A DNA stretch of 64,000 nucleotides from Cordilura impudica (taxonomy: Eukaryota; Arthropoda; Insecta; Diptera; Scathophagidae). The stretch covers positions 135,168,738 through 135,232,737 of the forward strand of contig OY821520.1 of assembly GCA_963682025.1 (NCBI GenBank), written 5' to 3'. Below, in pieces: positions 11,392-22,701 of this stretch (position 1 is its first letter; each line of letters starts with the position of its first letter). The position numbers and the translations under genes are program-made. The notes under the pieces are model-generated. The model did not search any database. It had not been told where the DNA came from and worked only from the letters and a program-made list of their open reading frames with translations.

Positions 11392-12348
11392 CAAACATAT
11401 GTTTTTTTCTTGGTTGCTAATTCTGGCAAGTTCTCAAAAAATGTACTGTCACTTTACGCTCTCATTTGTTCTCTTTTACTGGGTTTTTGAAGTAAAAGAA
11501 CAGGATCAAGTAAATTTTGTGATAATTTTTACAAATTACATATTTTCACGTAAACGAACAGAGCTAATGTAATTCATTTGTAAATTCTTTATGTCGTTGT
11601 TGTTGTAGTGGGTGGTGATGATGGTGGTTGTATAATCAGTTTTGTTAACCAAATTATAAATGTTAGCAGTGCAATGTTCAATCAGCAATAGCAACATATA
11701 AACACGAAATTTAGTTTAATTTCCCTGTTTACTGTATTAAATTAATTTTGCATATAACATGGTGGAATTACAAATGAAAGATCTGCTTAGCAAATAATTA
11801 CCAATACATTGACCTTAGGGCTTTCAACATGTCTAAGCACAAATTCCTTAATTTTGCTTATTAAATTGAATCTGCCTTTCTACAAATCCCAACCCCCATT
11901 ATGGGTTAATTTCGAATTAGAACCTTGTCCTTATAACAAGAAAAGTTGATTTAGTGATGACCGTCTCTCCCTCTGTCCATCTGTTTGAGGAAATTACGAT
12001 CAAACTCTCACTAAATTAATTAGACTCTTCGTTTTTGTATATTAAAAATCATCAAAATCGGTCTAATGGGTAACGAGATATGAATGAAAATGCGAAAAAA
12101 CTCTTTAAAAAACCCAAATGTTTAATATGGTTATTGTGGTTTTATGAAAATGTGAAAAAAACTCTTTAAAAAATAAAAAGGTTTAATGTGGTCATTGTGG
12201 TCTTCTTAAGTTATATTTTGTAATAGTTCATATTGTTGTAGTCATTGTAGTTCTAGTATTTGGTTCGTGAGGTTGTGTGTATGGATATTCTGTACACAGT
12301 GATGCCAGGAGATTGTTTCAGAAATCCCTACGCTTTTGAAAAAAAAAA
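11392..12348. other. Intervening sequence with decayed HINE-B/D 5' segment
   Basis: About 11930-12215 is a diverged HINE-B/D-type segment (CTTATAACAAGAAAAGTTGA, then a GTCY-like run and ATCGGTCTAATGGG). The rest, including a GTT/GAT-rich stretch near 11592-11630, shows nothing recognisable. Confidence 0.45.
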
Positions 12349-13134
12349 ACAAGTAAGAAAATTATAGTCGGTCTAGACCGACCATATGATATCCTACACC
12401 ATGGTTAAGAGAACCAATCTTTCGGTCCAACTAATTCGATATAGAAAATAAGCATAAACCAAATTTGAGTGGCATTGTTATTAATTTTTTTGCTGCAAAT
12501 ATGAAAAAGTCATATCGGGTGCTATTTTTATATGGGGACTAGGTCGAAAAATGGACCGATCTTGACCATATTTGGTAAAGTCACTTATATTTTGAAAAAA
12601 TATATACAAACCAAATTTGAGAAAAATCTGTGCAATATTTTTGTTTTTTGATAGATTTAAGTGAAGATCAGGAAGCAGCTCATATGGTACCTATGACTAA
12701 GAATTGTTCTATAGGGATTACTTTTGGGCTACTGATTAATGGATATAATAAACACATACAAACCCAATTTGACTGAGATCTATATTATAACTTGGATCTT
12801 ATGGCACTTCATGTCGGTTTCATAGGGGCCATTTGTATGGGGGCATGGTCTGAACATGGACCGAATTTCACCAATTTAAATAGCGTTCATCCCATGGTCG
12901 ATGGAAGCTTATATACCAAATTTCATTAAAATACATGCATATTTGCGACCTGTACTTTGATTAAAAGCTTTACATGGACACACAGACGGACAGACGGACG
13001 GACGGACATCGTTAAATCGAATCAGTTAGCGATTCTGATTCGATCGGTATAATAAAAGATGGGTCTAGGTCAAATATTTTTGGTTGTTACAAACAGCAGC
13101 ACAAAGTCATTATACCCAAACCACATAGTGGTGT
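12349..13134 (-). mobile_element. HINE-A copy 3
   Basis: Full-length reversed copy. ACAAGTAAG and the perfect palindrome GTCGGTCTAGACCGAC lie at the left, ACGG repeats near 12984, and the family end (ACCACATAGTGGTG) lies at the right. It abuts copy 4 directly. Confidence 0.75.
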
Positions 13135-13886
13135 AGATACCCTATACCATGCGTTTAGAGACCCTATCTCTTAGGCCCAACTAATTGGATATAGAAAATA
13201 AGCATAAACCAAATTTGAGTGGGATTTTTATTAATTTTTTTGGCTGCAGATATGAAAAAGTTCATATCGGATGCTATGTCTAGATGGGGACTAGGTCCAA
13301 AAATGGACCGATCATGACCATGGTTGGTAAAGTCTCTTGTATTTTGCGAAAATATATACAAACAAAATTTGAGAAGAATCAGTGCAATATTTTTGTTTTT
13401 TGATACATTTAAGTGAAGATCGGGAAGCAGCTCTATATGGGGCCTATGACCAAGAGTTGTCCCATAGGGACCGTTTTTGGACTATTCATTGATGGCTGTA
13501 ATAAACACATACAAACCCAATTCGACTAAGATCTATACAACAATTTGGATCTTATGGCAATTTATGTTGATTTCATAGGGGTCATTTGTATGGCGGCTAG
13601 ATCCGAACATGGATTGATTCTCACCAATTTCAATAGCGTTCATCCTATGGCCGATAAAAGCTTATATACCAAATTTCATCGAAATCTATTCATATTTGCG
13701 ACCTGCAGTTTGATTACAAAGTTTACATGGACACACAGACGGATGGACGGACATAGTTAAATCGATTCAAAATGTGATTCTGATTCGATCGGTATAATAA
13801 AGACGGGTCTAGGTCTAATATTTTTGGTAGTTACAAACAGCAGCACAAAGTCATTATACCCAAATCACATAGTGGTATAGGGTATA
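13135..13886 (-). mobile_element. HINE-A copy 4, tandem with copy 3
   Basis: Same orientation as copy 3. It begins within ATACCCTATACCATGCG, so its stem-loop end is missing, and it ends with the family TAGTGGTATAGGGTATA. The missing terminus suggests a recombination or rolling-circle dimer rather than two independent insertions. Confidence 0.7.
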
Positions 13887-13944
13887 AAAACTAACAACTA
13901 ATATAAAAAAAATTATTTTTACAATTCGGTATAATTCATCTTTT

Positions 13945-13965
13945 TGACATGACATGACATGACAT
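13945..13965. repeat. (GACAT)n microsatellite
   Basis: Four perfect GACAT units in an AT-rich stretch between HINE-A copy 4 and the zinc-finger frame. Confidence 0.8.
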
Positions 13966-14033
13966 GCAAATTTTAAATGCATATCTTCATTTAAAATTTA
14001 CACAATTAATTAAATTGGCTTGCAAATGAGATC

Positions 14034-14291
14034 TTATGATACCAAGTGAATTTTGGTTTTTCGTTTTAAAAGATTTTTTTTATGAAAGTGTTTATTAGCA
14101 TGTTTACGTAGATCTGATTTTTCGCAATTTAATATTTTGTCACAAACTTTGCATGTGCTTTTAAAGTCATCATCTTTGATCTGTTCCAGCCATTCCATTA
14201 GCTTCTCGTCTCTCAACCAACTTGAGCAAAAGCGTTGTTTTCTGTATTTCTTTGATATGTTTTCAGCATCATCAAATAACGAATCGGACAT
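14034..14291 (-). CDS. Small BED-type zinc-finger protein or exon (85 aa)
   Basis: Intact 85-codon frame starting at an ATG. Residues 16-45 (KYRKQRFCSSWLRDEKLMEW and following) resemble the stretch that precedes BED-like fingers in insect hAT-type transposase-related proteins. The finger is C47-x2-C50 with H64 and H68 or H70. This domain binds DNA and usually heads a longer protein. No catalytic region follows within several hundred bases, so this is a lone exon, a truncated relic or a small domesticated protein. Upstream AT-rich sequence shows no clear promoter. Base composition is less AT-extreme than its surroundings, which supports past coding. Confidence 0.55.
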   Translation of the reverse strand: MSDSLFDDAENISKKYRKQRFCSSWLRDEKLMEWLEQIKDDDFKSTCKVCDKILNCEKSDLRKHANKHFHKKNLLKRKTKIHLVS

Positions 14292-14844
14292 GTTTCTAAA
14301 ATTAATTATGTTTAAATTTATAATATTTTAATGTTATTTTTATTTAAAAACTAACGTATTAAAATCGAAGAGACCTGCAAGGATGGCGTACGTATGTTTA
14401 AAAAAGATGCACAAAACAAGTAAACTGCACAAACAAGTGTTTTTTACTTGTCACTGTTATTTAAGAAGCCACACATTCACTTCCTTCACATTATAGAGGT
14501 ATTACCAGACTTACGAATTTCTAATGATACGCTTAAAATAGGTACATATTTTTAATTTTAAAGTTTAAAATTGAAAAATATATAATTTTAAGTTGTTAAA
14601 AAAAAAAAAAAAAATCTGCAAAAAATCGCTACAATTCGACAAAAGTAAGTAATCTTTCCCTTTTTCCCTACATGTAAAATTTTTGAAAAAAAAACCCTAC
14701 AAAAAGGGAAAAATCTCTACACTTGGTATCACTGACTGCACGTGTCATATTAGCTTAAACAACATATCTTCTTCTCGTTATCCCGATATAAAAAATAAAA
14801 TCGCTAATATAAAATGATAAATATAATCTGCAAAAAAGTATTTT
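14292..14844. other. AT-rich, nothing recognised
   Basis: No frame, RNA or repeat family recognised. Contains a poly-A run near 14600. It may hold the non-coding remainder of the element that carried the zinc-finger frame. Confidence 0.4.
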
Positions 14845-17800
14845 TTTTTAAAGTGGCTGCTCTAAGAAGTAGCTTTTCTCAAAAAGAAGCTTTTTAGAAA
14901 AGAACTTTTTCATCAAAAGAACCTTTTCTTACAAAAATACCTTTTCTAAAAAAGGAGCTTTTTTAAAACAAGTATTTTTTAAACAATTTTTTTTAATAAG
15001 TATCCTTTTTTCAAGAAACTGCTCTTTCATTAAAAAAAGTACCCGTTCTTTAAAAAAGTACCCATTTTAAAAATAATTTTTTTTAAGAATCTTTCATAAA
15101 AATTACCCTTTTTAGAAAGCATCTTTCTTAATAAGTATATTTTTTTGAAAAAGTAAAGTACACTTGTTTTAAAAAGGGTTAAACTTTTTGTTTTGTTTTT
15201 TAGAAAACAATATTCTTTTTAAAAAGTAAGGGTACTAAATAAGTACCCTTTTTTAGAAATACACTTTTTTAAAAAAAGTAAAATTTTTTTCAAAAGTACC
15301 CGTTTTTGAAAAAGTATCCTTATTTAAAAATTATTATTTTTTTAAAGTTTTTTTTTTTTTAAAAAAAGTACACTTTTTTCAAAAATTACCTTTTTTGTTT
15401 TAAAAAAAGTACCCTTGTTTTTGAAAAAGTACCATCTACCTCTTTTTGAATAAGTATCCTTTTTTAAAAAGTATCCCTTTTTTATAAAGTTCTCTTTTGT
15501 TAAAATAGCAAAATTTTTCAAAAAATTACTTTTTTTAAAAGTACCCTTGGTTTTAAAGAAGTAGCCTTTTTAAGTACTCTTTTTTTTTAAATCGAACTTT
15601 TTTTTAAAAAGTATACCTTTTTAAAGAAATATCATTTCAGAAAAAAGTATAAATTTTTTTTAAAGTTCTCTTTTTTAAAAAAGTACACTTTTTGAAAAAA
15701 TTAAATTAAATTAAAAAAGTACCATTGTTTTTAAAAATGTACCATACTTGTTTTAAAAAAATACCTTTTCTAAAAAAGGAGCTTTTTTGAAACAAGTATT
15801 TTTTAAACTATTTTTTTTAATAAGTATCCTTTTTTCAAGAAACTGCTCTTTCAATAAAAAAGTACCCTTTCTTTAAAGAAGTACCTATTTAAAAAAAAAT
15901 TTTTTTAATTTTCTTTCGTAAAAATCATTTTTTTAATTTTCTTTCGTAAAAATTACCCTTTTTAGAAAGCATCTTTTTTAACAAGTATATTTTTTGAAAA
16001 AGTACAATACACGTGTTTTACAAAGGCTTAACCTTTTTTTAAGAAGTATATTGTTTTTTAGAAAGCACCATTCTTTTAAAAAAGTAAGGGCACTAGATAA
16101 GTACCCTTTTTTAGAAGTACCCTTTAAAAAAAGTGAATTTTTTTTTGAAAAGTACCTGTTTTTGAAAAACTATCCTTATATAAAAATTATTATTTTTTGA
16201 AAGTTTCCTTTTTTAAAAAAAGTAAATTTTGTAAAAAAAAAATTACTTTTTTTTAAGTAACCTTTTTAAGTACCGTTAGAGTACCATTTTTTTAAAAGTT
16301 ATCTTTTTTAAAACAGCAACCTAATTTTAAAATGAATCCCTTGTTTAAAAAGTATCCTTTTTTAAAAAAGTATTCTTGTTTTAAAGTTCTCTTTTTTTTA
16401 AGTACCTTTGGGTTTAAAGAAGTAGCATTTTTTGAGTACTCTTCTTTTAAAGCGAGCTTTTTTGAAAAGTCCCCCTTTTTGAAAAAATATCCTCTTTTAA
16501 AAAAGTATTACTTTTTTTAAAGTTCTCTTTTTTAAAAAAAGTACACTTTTTTAAAAAATTAACCTTTTAAAAATGTTCCATTTTTTAAAATAACCTTTTT
16601 AAAAAAAGCGACCTATTAGGTCTTTTTTATAAAAGGACAAAAGTTACATTTCTTTTTAAAAAGTACCCTTGTTTTTAAAAAGTACCATATTTTTTAAAGT
16701 AAAGCGAGGTTTTTTAAAACTATCTCCGTTTGAAAAGTATCTTTTTTATTATTATTTATTTAAAGTTACTTTTTTAAAATGAAGTAAATTTTTTTTAGAA
16801 AAGTTGCTTTTTTTTAAAAGTACCTTTGATTTTAAAAGAGTACCATTTTTTTTTAAAGTAAAGCAACGTTTTTTTTGAAAGGTATCTTTTTGAGTATCGT
16901 TTTGAAAAAGTATTTTTTATATTATTTTTTAAAGTTCTCTTTTTTAAAAAAAGTATTTTTTTTTAAAGTACCCTTGGTTTTAAAATAGTACCATTTCTTT
17001 AAAGTTCTCTTTTTTTTTTTAAAAAAGTGACCTATTTTTAAAAGGTACTCATTTTTGAAAAAGTAACCTTTTTAATAAGTATTATTTTTTTAATGTTCTC
17101 TTTAATAAAAAAGTAAAATTAAAAAAAGAATACTTTTTTTAACGTACCCTTGGTTTTAAAAAAAGTAAATTTTTTAAACCCATTTCGCCCCGCTGTTCGA
17201 ACAGTAAAAATCACTTATTTTTCCAAAAAAATTATTAATGTATAAAAAAGGTAAAATTCAACGTAAATTTTGACAGGAATGTTAACTCTCATCTATCGCC
17301 AACTAAAAAAAATATCACCCCATGACCAACCCCCTCTCCCTCGATGCTAGGGGCACATTTCTGCAACCCCTATTTTTAGACACTTTTTGCATTAATTTTT
17401 AGGAATAATATGTGTTACATAGACATGCGGGACCCCACATATTTGAAAGTTGACTGCTCGAAATGTCGAACGAGGAAACTTGGCTGACATTTCTCATTAT
17501 TTTTGTTATATTTGACATGCGGTTTATGTGAAAAGAAGCTTCTTCATTATATTCTTATTTTATCGACCAGATTTTGGAATTCAGCGGATCCTCATCACCC
17601 TAAAAAGTACCTTATTCCAAAAAATAAAAATTAAATTGAATCTCGGAGCGAAATGGGTATTCCTTTTTTTTAAATGCGAACTTTTTTTTTAGTTAGCTTT
17701 TTTTAAAAATAGTACACTTTAAAACAAAAAATAAGTTTTTTTAGGTATCCTTGTTTTTAAAAAAGTACCATTTTTTTAAAAAAACCCTTTTTAAAAAAAG

Positions 17801-18000
17801 CTAACTTATTGAAACACTATCCTTTTTTAAAAATGTATTCTTTTTTCAAAGTTCTCTTTTAAAAAAAGTACCTTTATTTTTTTTATAGGTGGCATTTTTA
17901 AAAAAGTACCTTTTTAAAAAAGTTCACTTTTCAGAAGTACCCTTTTTTAAAAAGTACTCTTTTTTTATAGAACCCTCTTTAAAAAATATACTTTGGGAAC
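14845..18000. repeat. Degenerate AAAAAGTACC minisatellite, array 2 (about 3.1 kb)
   Basis: Almost uninterrupted alternation of A and T tracts with GTACC or GTATCC cores roughly every 18-22 bp. Sub-blocks repeat at longer range: about 14935-15240 and 15770-16110 share GGAGCTTTTTT, AGAAACTGCTCTTTCA and GTAAGGG blocks. That indicates higher-order duplication. A MITE lies inside at 17178-17658. Short phenylalanine- and lysine-rich open frames are compositional. Confidence 0.8.
17178..17658. mobile_element. MITE-like element with ACCCATTTCGC inverted ends
   Basis: A 481-bp island of ordinary composition within the minisatellite. It is bounded by ACCCATTTCGCCCCG at the left and CGGAGCGAAATGGGT at the right, inverted repeats of about 15 bp with one mismatch. 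The flanks are too simple to prove a target duplication. No coding frame. Family unknown. Confidence 0.55.
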
Positions 18001-18470
18001 TAAAAAAATACAAAAATATTGTTGTAATAAATTATTTCAATAGCTCTCAAAATGTGAACTTGAATTTTTTAATCAAGTGGTCTGGGGCGCGGTAGTTGCT
18101 TGGAGAATTCGCAATATCTTCGTTATTTTTTTACTGATTATTATGACTTATGAATTCCTTTTTGTGAAAACTAATAAAAAATTATTTTTTCACCTCGTAA
18201 TCCAATATCCAAACTTTAGGTCTGATGCGGCACGCTTCCCGTTTACGATTACCGTTAATTTTTTGTGAAACTTGATATTGCACCCTAATGTACATAAGTA
18301 TGTAGTTAAAATGCAAATATTTGATTTAAGTGGTAATTGAGTTTTAATATGAATATGTGTAGTAATCGTTGTTTTGTAGTGTACAAGTAAATCAAATTAT
18401 GAAATATATTTTCAATAGTATGTTAATTAATTGGAATTTATAATGTATTTTCGTTCATTTTATAGTTATA
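18001..18470. other. No gene recognised
   Basis: AT-rich. Open frames of 63-68 codons (17889-18095, 18077-18268) have no recognisable domain. Confidence 0.4.
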
Positions 18471-18880
18471 CTAGCTGAGCACTCACCATTAAAGGGATCA
18501 TAAAGTATTGATTTTTGGAATAAAAACAAAATAATATAGAAATACTTTAAATATTTCTAAATAAATACGGGGCAGACTGAAAATTTCTTTGAAAACAATA
18601 GAGGAACAAATTATTTTGGGTTCGTCATTAGTCTCCTTTTGTATCAATACACTTTGTCTAACGTTTATACAATTTTTAGCTGTCTTCCAACGATTTCTCG
18701 AATCCTTCGAAATTACGACAGCCACATCTTAGATTTTGAGAAAACGTGTTCCGTCTGCCCTCACAAGTTATCTTAATGTATTGTTACGCATATCACTGAT
18801 TCACTGATTCTGTGAAGTTTTGCCCTCTATTTGGAATGGCCCATCCGATTTTTGGACTAAAAGTTTAATCTCTCTATCTA
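18471..18880 (-). mobile_element. Possible Helitron 3' end remnant
   Basis: On the minus strand, 18471 ends GAGTGCTCAGCTAG followed by T, resembling a Helitron 3' end (short GAG/CTC stem, CTAG, host T). No matching 5' end is evident, so the extent is unknown. The 75-codon reverse frame at 18498-18725 is unrecognised. Confidence 0.3.
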
Positions 18881-19860
18881 TCTATATATATAAAAACGGG
18901 TGTATGTATGTATGATCGTATGGACTCCAAAATGGCTAGATCGTACTTGATGAAATTTTCAGGGAATCTTTAAAATAGCTTGGTGAAACTGTGAAGTTTG
19001 ATTTTTGATTTTTGGTCTGTGGGTAGAGGGGCGTGGCAAAACCAAATTTTAATATTCTACCACTAATGACATCTATGTATATATATAATAATCTAACCCA
19101 TAAAAACAAAGTTTTTAGTAAATTTTTCCTCATGCATATGAGTTTTGAATCTCTCCGTGACTGTGCGTGACTGCGTGACTATTTTAGAATTAATCTTTGG
19201 TCACAAAAAGTCTACTGACAAAGTTTCAGATTGATTGTATGAGGGGAAATGGGGTTCAAATAACTCCGTGACTGTGCGTGACTATGCGTGACTGTGTGTG
19301 ATTATCTTAAAAATTAATCTTTGGCCACAACAAGCCTATGGACAAAGATTCAGATCGATCGGATGAGGGGAAGTGAGGTTTTAATTTCTCCGTGACTGTG
19401 CGTGACTATGCGTGACTGTGCGTGACTATGGCAAAGTTAATCTTTTTTCACAGCAAGTCTACCGACCAAGTTTCAGCTTGATCGTATAACTGGAAATGGG
19501 TTTTAAATCACTCCGTGACTGTGCGTGACTACGCGTGACTATGCGTGACTATGTCGAAGTTAATTTTTCTTTACAGCAAGTATATCGACCAAGCCTCAGA
19601 TTGATTGGATGAGGGAAAGTCAGTTTTAAATCTCTCCGTGACTGTGCGTGACTAAGTCAAAATTAATCTTTTTTCACAGCAAGTGTATGGACCTACCCCA
19701 AAATTAATCTGAAGTCACAACAAGTTTCTGTATGGGCCAAGTTTCAGATCAATTGGGTAAGGGGGAATGCGGTTGACCCACGACAGACAGGCAGACAGAG
19801 AGTATGAGTTAAAGTAAGAGTTTAAAAATGGATGGTCCACCAGGCTATCCTTCACAGTGT
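18881..19860 (+). mobile_element. Helitron-like 5' end with ~120-bp tandem array
   Basis: Starts TCTATATATATAAAAACGGG, like the Helitron 5' ends at 11327 and 62449. After it comes a GGGGCGTGGC segment, then about five units of ~120 bp (starts near 19153, 19264, 19387, 19510 and 19633). Each unit has CTCCGTGACTGTGCGTGACT, AATTAATCTTT, CACAGCAAGTCTA and AGTTTCAGATTGATCG. The array decays into GACAGGCAGACAGAGAGTA near 19790. No 3' CTAG end was found. Confidence 0.5.
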
Positions 19861-20095
19861 CAGCCTGGTGGGTGACAGTCTAAAGTCTGATAAAAGTTTT
19901 TGGTCTGTGGGCGGAGGGACGTTGCAAAATCAAATATTAATATTGTACCAGTAATAGTACAGATCTATTAGTCGGTGTGAGACCTAGCGATTCCATATTC
20001 GTCATAGTTGCGTTATAACAAAAATTGATGTATGAGCGTTCCATAATTTTTTTGAAAAACAACTAAAATTTCTAAAATATTTTATTCGCATTTTT
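19861..20095. other. Flank between tandem array and T1
   Basis: No gene. Contains a second GTCTGTGGGCGGAGGGACGT segment related to 19015, so it is probably still part of the Helitron-like repeat. Confidence 0.35.
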
Positions 20096-20822
20096 ATATA
20101 TGGGGGTTTCATGTAAAGTGCACCAACTTTTGAAACTGATGTCTTCCGATCGGGATGAAATTTGCACCAAGGTTAGTCCTATTAGATAGTAGTTTAGACA
20201 CAATTTTTCAACAAAATCTGTCAAGATCTCTCTGAGTTAGAGGGGATAAAAATTTGACATTTTGGCCAAACAGGTGTTTTTTCTCATCCATGTAACTTAT
20301 TACCTATTGTTGCTAGAAAATTTTCTCCCAAATAGTTTAGATGGCTATTTCTTCAATATTTCGGAAAAAAATACTTAAAAAAAAAATTTTTTTTTAGACT
20401 TTTTTTTTTTGCCTTTTTTTTCAAAAAGGGCATTTTTTTCATAAGAAAGCTTAGGATTTTTCCTTTAAGAGCTTTTTGGTCGCTTAGTGGGATTGGAGTG
20501 GGATATCTATCAAAATAAATGTTTTGTAACTCAAGACAACGGTTTTTCAATTTTTCACAAATGCACTATTTTGAATTTTTTCCGATTTGTGTGTAAAACC
20601 TTACAAATAAAACTTATACTGAGAAACTAGACAAATTAGCCTTTCCGAAGGTATGTAACATACCTAACTAAAATTTCATACCCTCGGTACTGTAATACCC
20701 AGAATATGTTAACCTCAGGAAAAAAAATCACTTTTTTTCTATAGAAATGTTGAAAAATTATTATTTTTTATTTATTTGTAATAATAATTAAATTAATATA
20801 TAATAATAATAATATTAAAATC
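20096..20822 (+). repeat. T1 left inverted-repeat arm (outer copy)
   Basis: Direct repeat of 20835-21425 and inverted repeat of 22858-23568. Landmarks are GTGCACCAACTTTTGAAAC, GGGATGAAATTTGCACCAAG, the palindrome at 20648-20665, and an AAT-rich inner end that matches the ATT microsatellite of the right arm. Confidence 0.85.
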
Positions 20823-20834
20823 AAATAGATAAAT

Positions 20835-21425
20835 ATATATGGGGGGTTTCATGTCAAGTGCACCAACTTTTGAAACCGATATCTTCCGATCGGGATGAAA
20901 TTTGCACCAAGGTTAGTCCTATTGGATAGTAGTTTAGACACAATTTTTCAATAAGATCGGTCCAGATCCCTCTGAGTTAGAGGGGATCAAATTTTGACAT
21001 TTTGGTCAAACAGGTGTTTTTTCTCATCCATGTAAGTTATTACCTATTGTTCTTAGAAAATTTTCTCCCAAACAGTTTAGATAGCTATTTCTTCAATATT
21101 TCGGAAAAAATACTTAAAAAAAAAAAAAATTTGCAGACTTTTTTTTTGGTAAATTAAAGCATTTTTTGCCTTTTTTTCAAAAAGGGCATTTTTTTTTTCA
21201 TAAGAAAGCTTATGATTTTTTCTTTAAGAGCTTTTTGGTCGCTTAGTGGGATGAGAGTTGGATATCTATCAAAATAAATGTTTTGTAACTCAAGAAAACG
21301 GTTTTTCAATTTTTCACAAATGCACTATTTTGAATTTTTTCCGATTTGTGTGTAAAACCTTACAAATAAAACTTATACTGAGAAACTAGGCAAATTAACC
21401 TTTCCGAAGGTATGTAACATACCTT
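20835..21425 (+). repeat. T1 left arm, inner duplicate (truncated)
   Basis: Second copy of the left arm, ending exactly after AAGGTATGTAACATACCTT. It lacks the distal ~130 bp that the outer and right arms share. The gene starts 20 bp downstream. Confidence 0.85.
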
Positions 21426-21444
21426 CATAACATAACAGAAGATA

Positions 21445-22701
21445 ATGGTTATCTGTAACCTGAAAGAGTTATTTGCAACATTTCAATCTGAACACGAGGA
21501 TGTTAGAATTGGCTTCACGAAATTAACCCAAATTTACCATGAAAATGTTAAACTGATGTTAAAGGAAATCAACTTAAAGTATTTAACAGATGATTCGGCA
21601 GAAGATTTACACGATTGCCGCGATTGCCTTAAATTGACTATGTGTCCTAATGCAACAACTTCTTGCCACTTAGGTGAATGTACCAATTGCCCGAAAACCA
21701 CATTCATCAAAGAAAATTTAACCAACTCTTTAGATCGAGAATATATAGAGGAGGTCAAATTTGATTCTTGGATTCAGACTGACAGATGCATATTGAAAAC
21801 AATCATTTTAAATGTGGATGATTTTGTGGAAGAAATGTGTACAGGATTGGTAAACTTGAGAAACCATGACTTGTTAGTTAAAGAGCAATGGTCAGTCTTT
21901 AAGGATTTGAAGATACATTTGAAGTCTGGTGAATTCGTTATTTCATATGATTTCGCAGAAAACTATAAATATGTTCTTCAGGATGCCATACAAGCATTCC
22001 ACTTCAATAACGACCAAGCAACTATATTCACAGTAGTTATTTACTACATGAAAGATGAAAAACTGGAACACAAAAGTATGGCAATCATATCCGACGATTT
22101 TAAACATGATACCGTTGCAGTTTATGAGTACCAGAAGAGAATACTAAAATTTCTAAAATCTAAATTTACAGTAAAGAAGGTATACTACGCTTCGGACGGA
22201 GCTCGTCAACATTTAAAAAAAAAAAGTAGCTTGGCAAATCTTATGGCCCATGAAAAAGATTTTGGAATGCTAGCTGAGTGGCATTTTCATCCTACTGCTC
22301 ATGGTAAAGGAGCATGTGATGGTATTGGAGCAAACCTTAAAAGAAATGCAGCGAAGTATAGCCTCCAGTGCTCTCATCAAGATCGCATCTTAGATAAGAC
22401 TGCTTTATTCCATTGGGCAAAGAATTATTGTAAGGAAACTAAAATAGTTTTTAGTAGCAAAGTCGATCATCAGGAAACATTGAAAACACTGAAGAGCAGA
22501 TTCGATGCTGCGGTAACAATCGATGGCACCGCTCAATACCATGCTTTTATACCGCTTGTCGATGGAAGACTCAAGTTGAAAAATTTTTCTGCCTCTATTC
22601 AATGCGATTTCTTTCCAAAGACAACAAATAAACCAGCAGCGAAATCAACAGCTGAACCTAGTAACGCCAAGAAAGGATTGACAAAAAAACGTAGTAAATA
22701 A
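21445..22701 (+). CDS. Transposase-like protein of T1 (418 aa)
   Basis: Intact frame. Residues about 57-83 form a cysteine cluster (DCRDC, then C67, C75, ECTNC), a probable zinc-binding module. The central part carries SYDFAENYKYVLQDAIQAFH, then YYASDGARQHLK, then EWHFHPTAHGKGACDGIG. The aspartates in YDFAEN, ASDGA and ACDGIG could form a DDD triad of an RNase H-fold transposase; this is inferred from spacing and conservation, not proven. I recognise the DFaENy / SDG / HGK.aCDG pattern from transposon-like proteins widespread in arthropods and cnidarians, but not a named superfamily. The basic tail (KKGLTKKRSK) could be a nuclear signal. The true start may lie upstream in a longer ancestor, because the inner arm abuts the ATG. 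AATAAA at 22773 follows the stop. The alternative is a domesticated or passenger gene. Confidence 0.75.
   Translation: MVICNLKELFATFQSEHEDVRIGFTKLTQIYHENVKLMLKEINLKYLTDDSAEDLHDCRDCLKLTMCPNATTSCHLGECTNCPKTTFIKENLTNSLDREYIEEVKFDSWIQTDRCILKTIILNVDDFVEEMCTGLVNLRNHDLLVKEQWSVFKDLKIHLKSGEFVISYDFAENYKYVLQDAIQAFHFNNDQATIFTVVIYYMKDEKLEHKSMAIISDDFKHDTVAVYEYQKRILKFLKSKFTVKKVYYASDGARQHLKKKSSLANLMAHEKDFGMLAEWHFHPTAHGKGACDGIGANLKRNAAKYSLQCSHQDRILDKTALFHWAKNYCKETKIVFSSKVDHQETLKTLKSRFDAAVTIDGTAQYHAFIPLVDGRLKLKNFSASIQCDFFPKTTNKPAAKSTAEPSNAKKGLTKKRSK

Noticed and set aside
14845..18000. CRISPR-like regular spacing of short repeats
   Set aside because: The repeats are degenerate, 16-22 bp, without unique spacers, and the context is eukaryotic.
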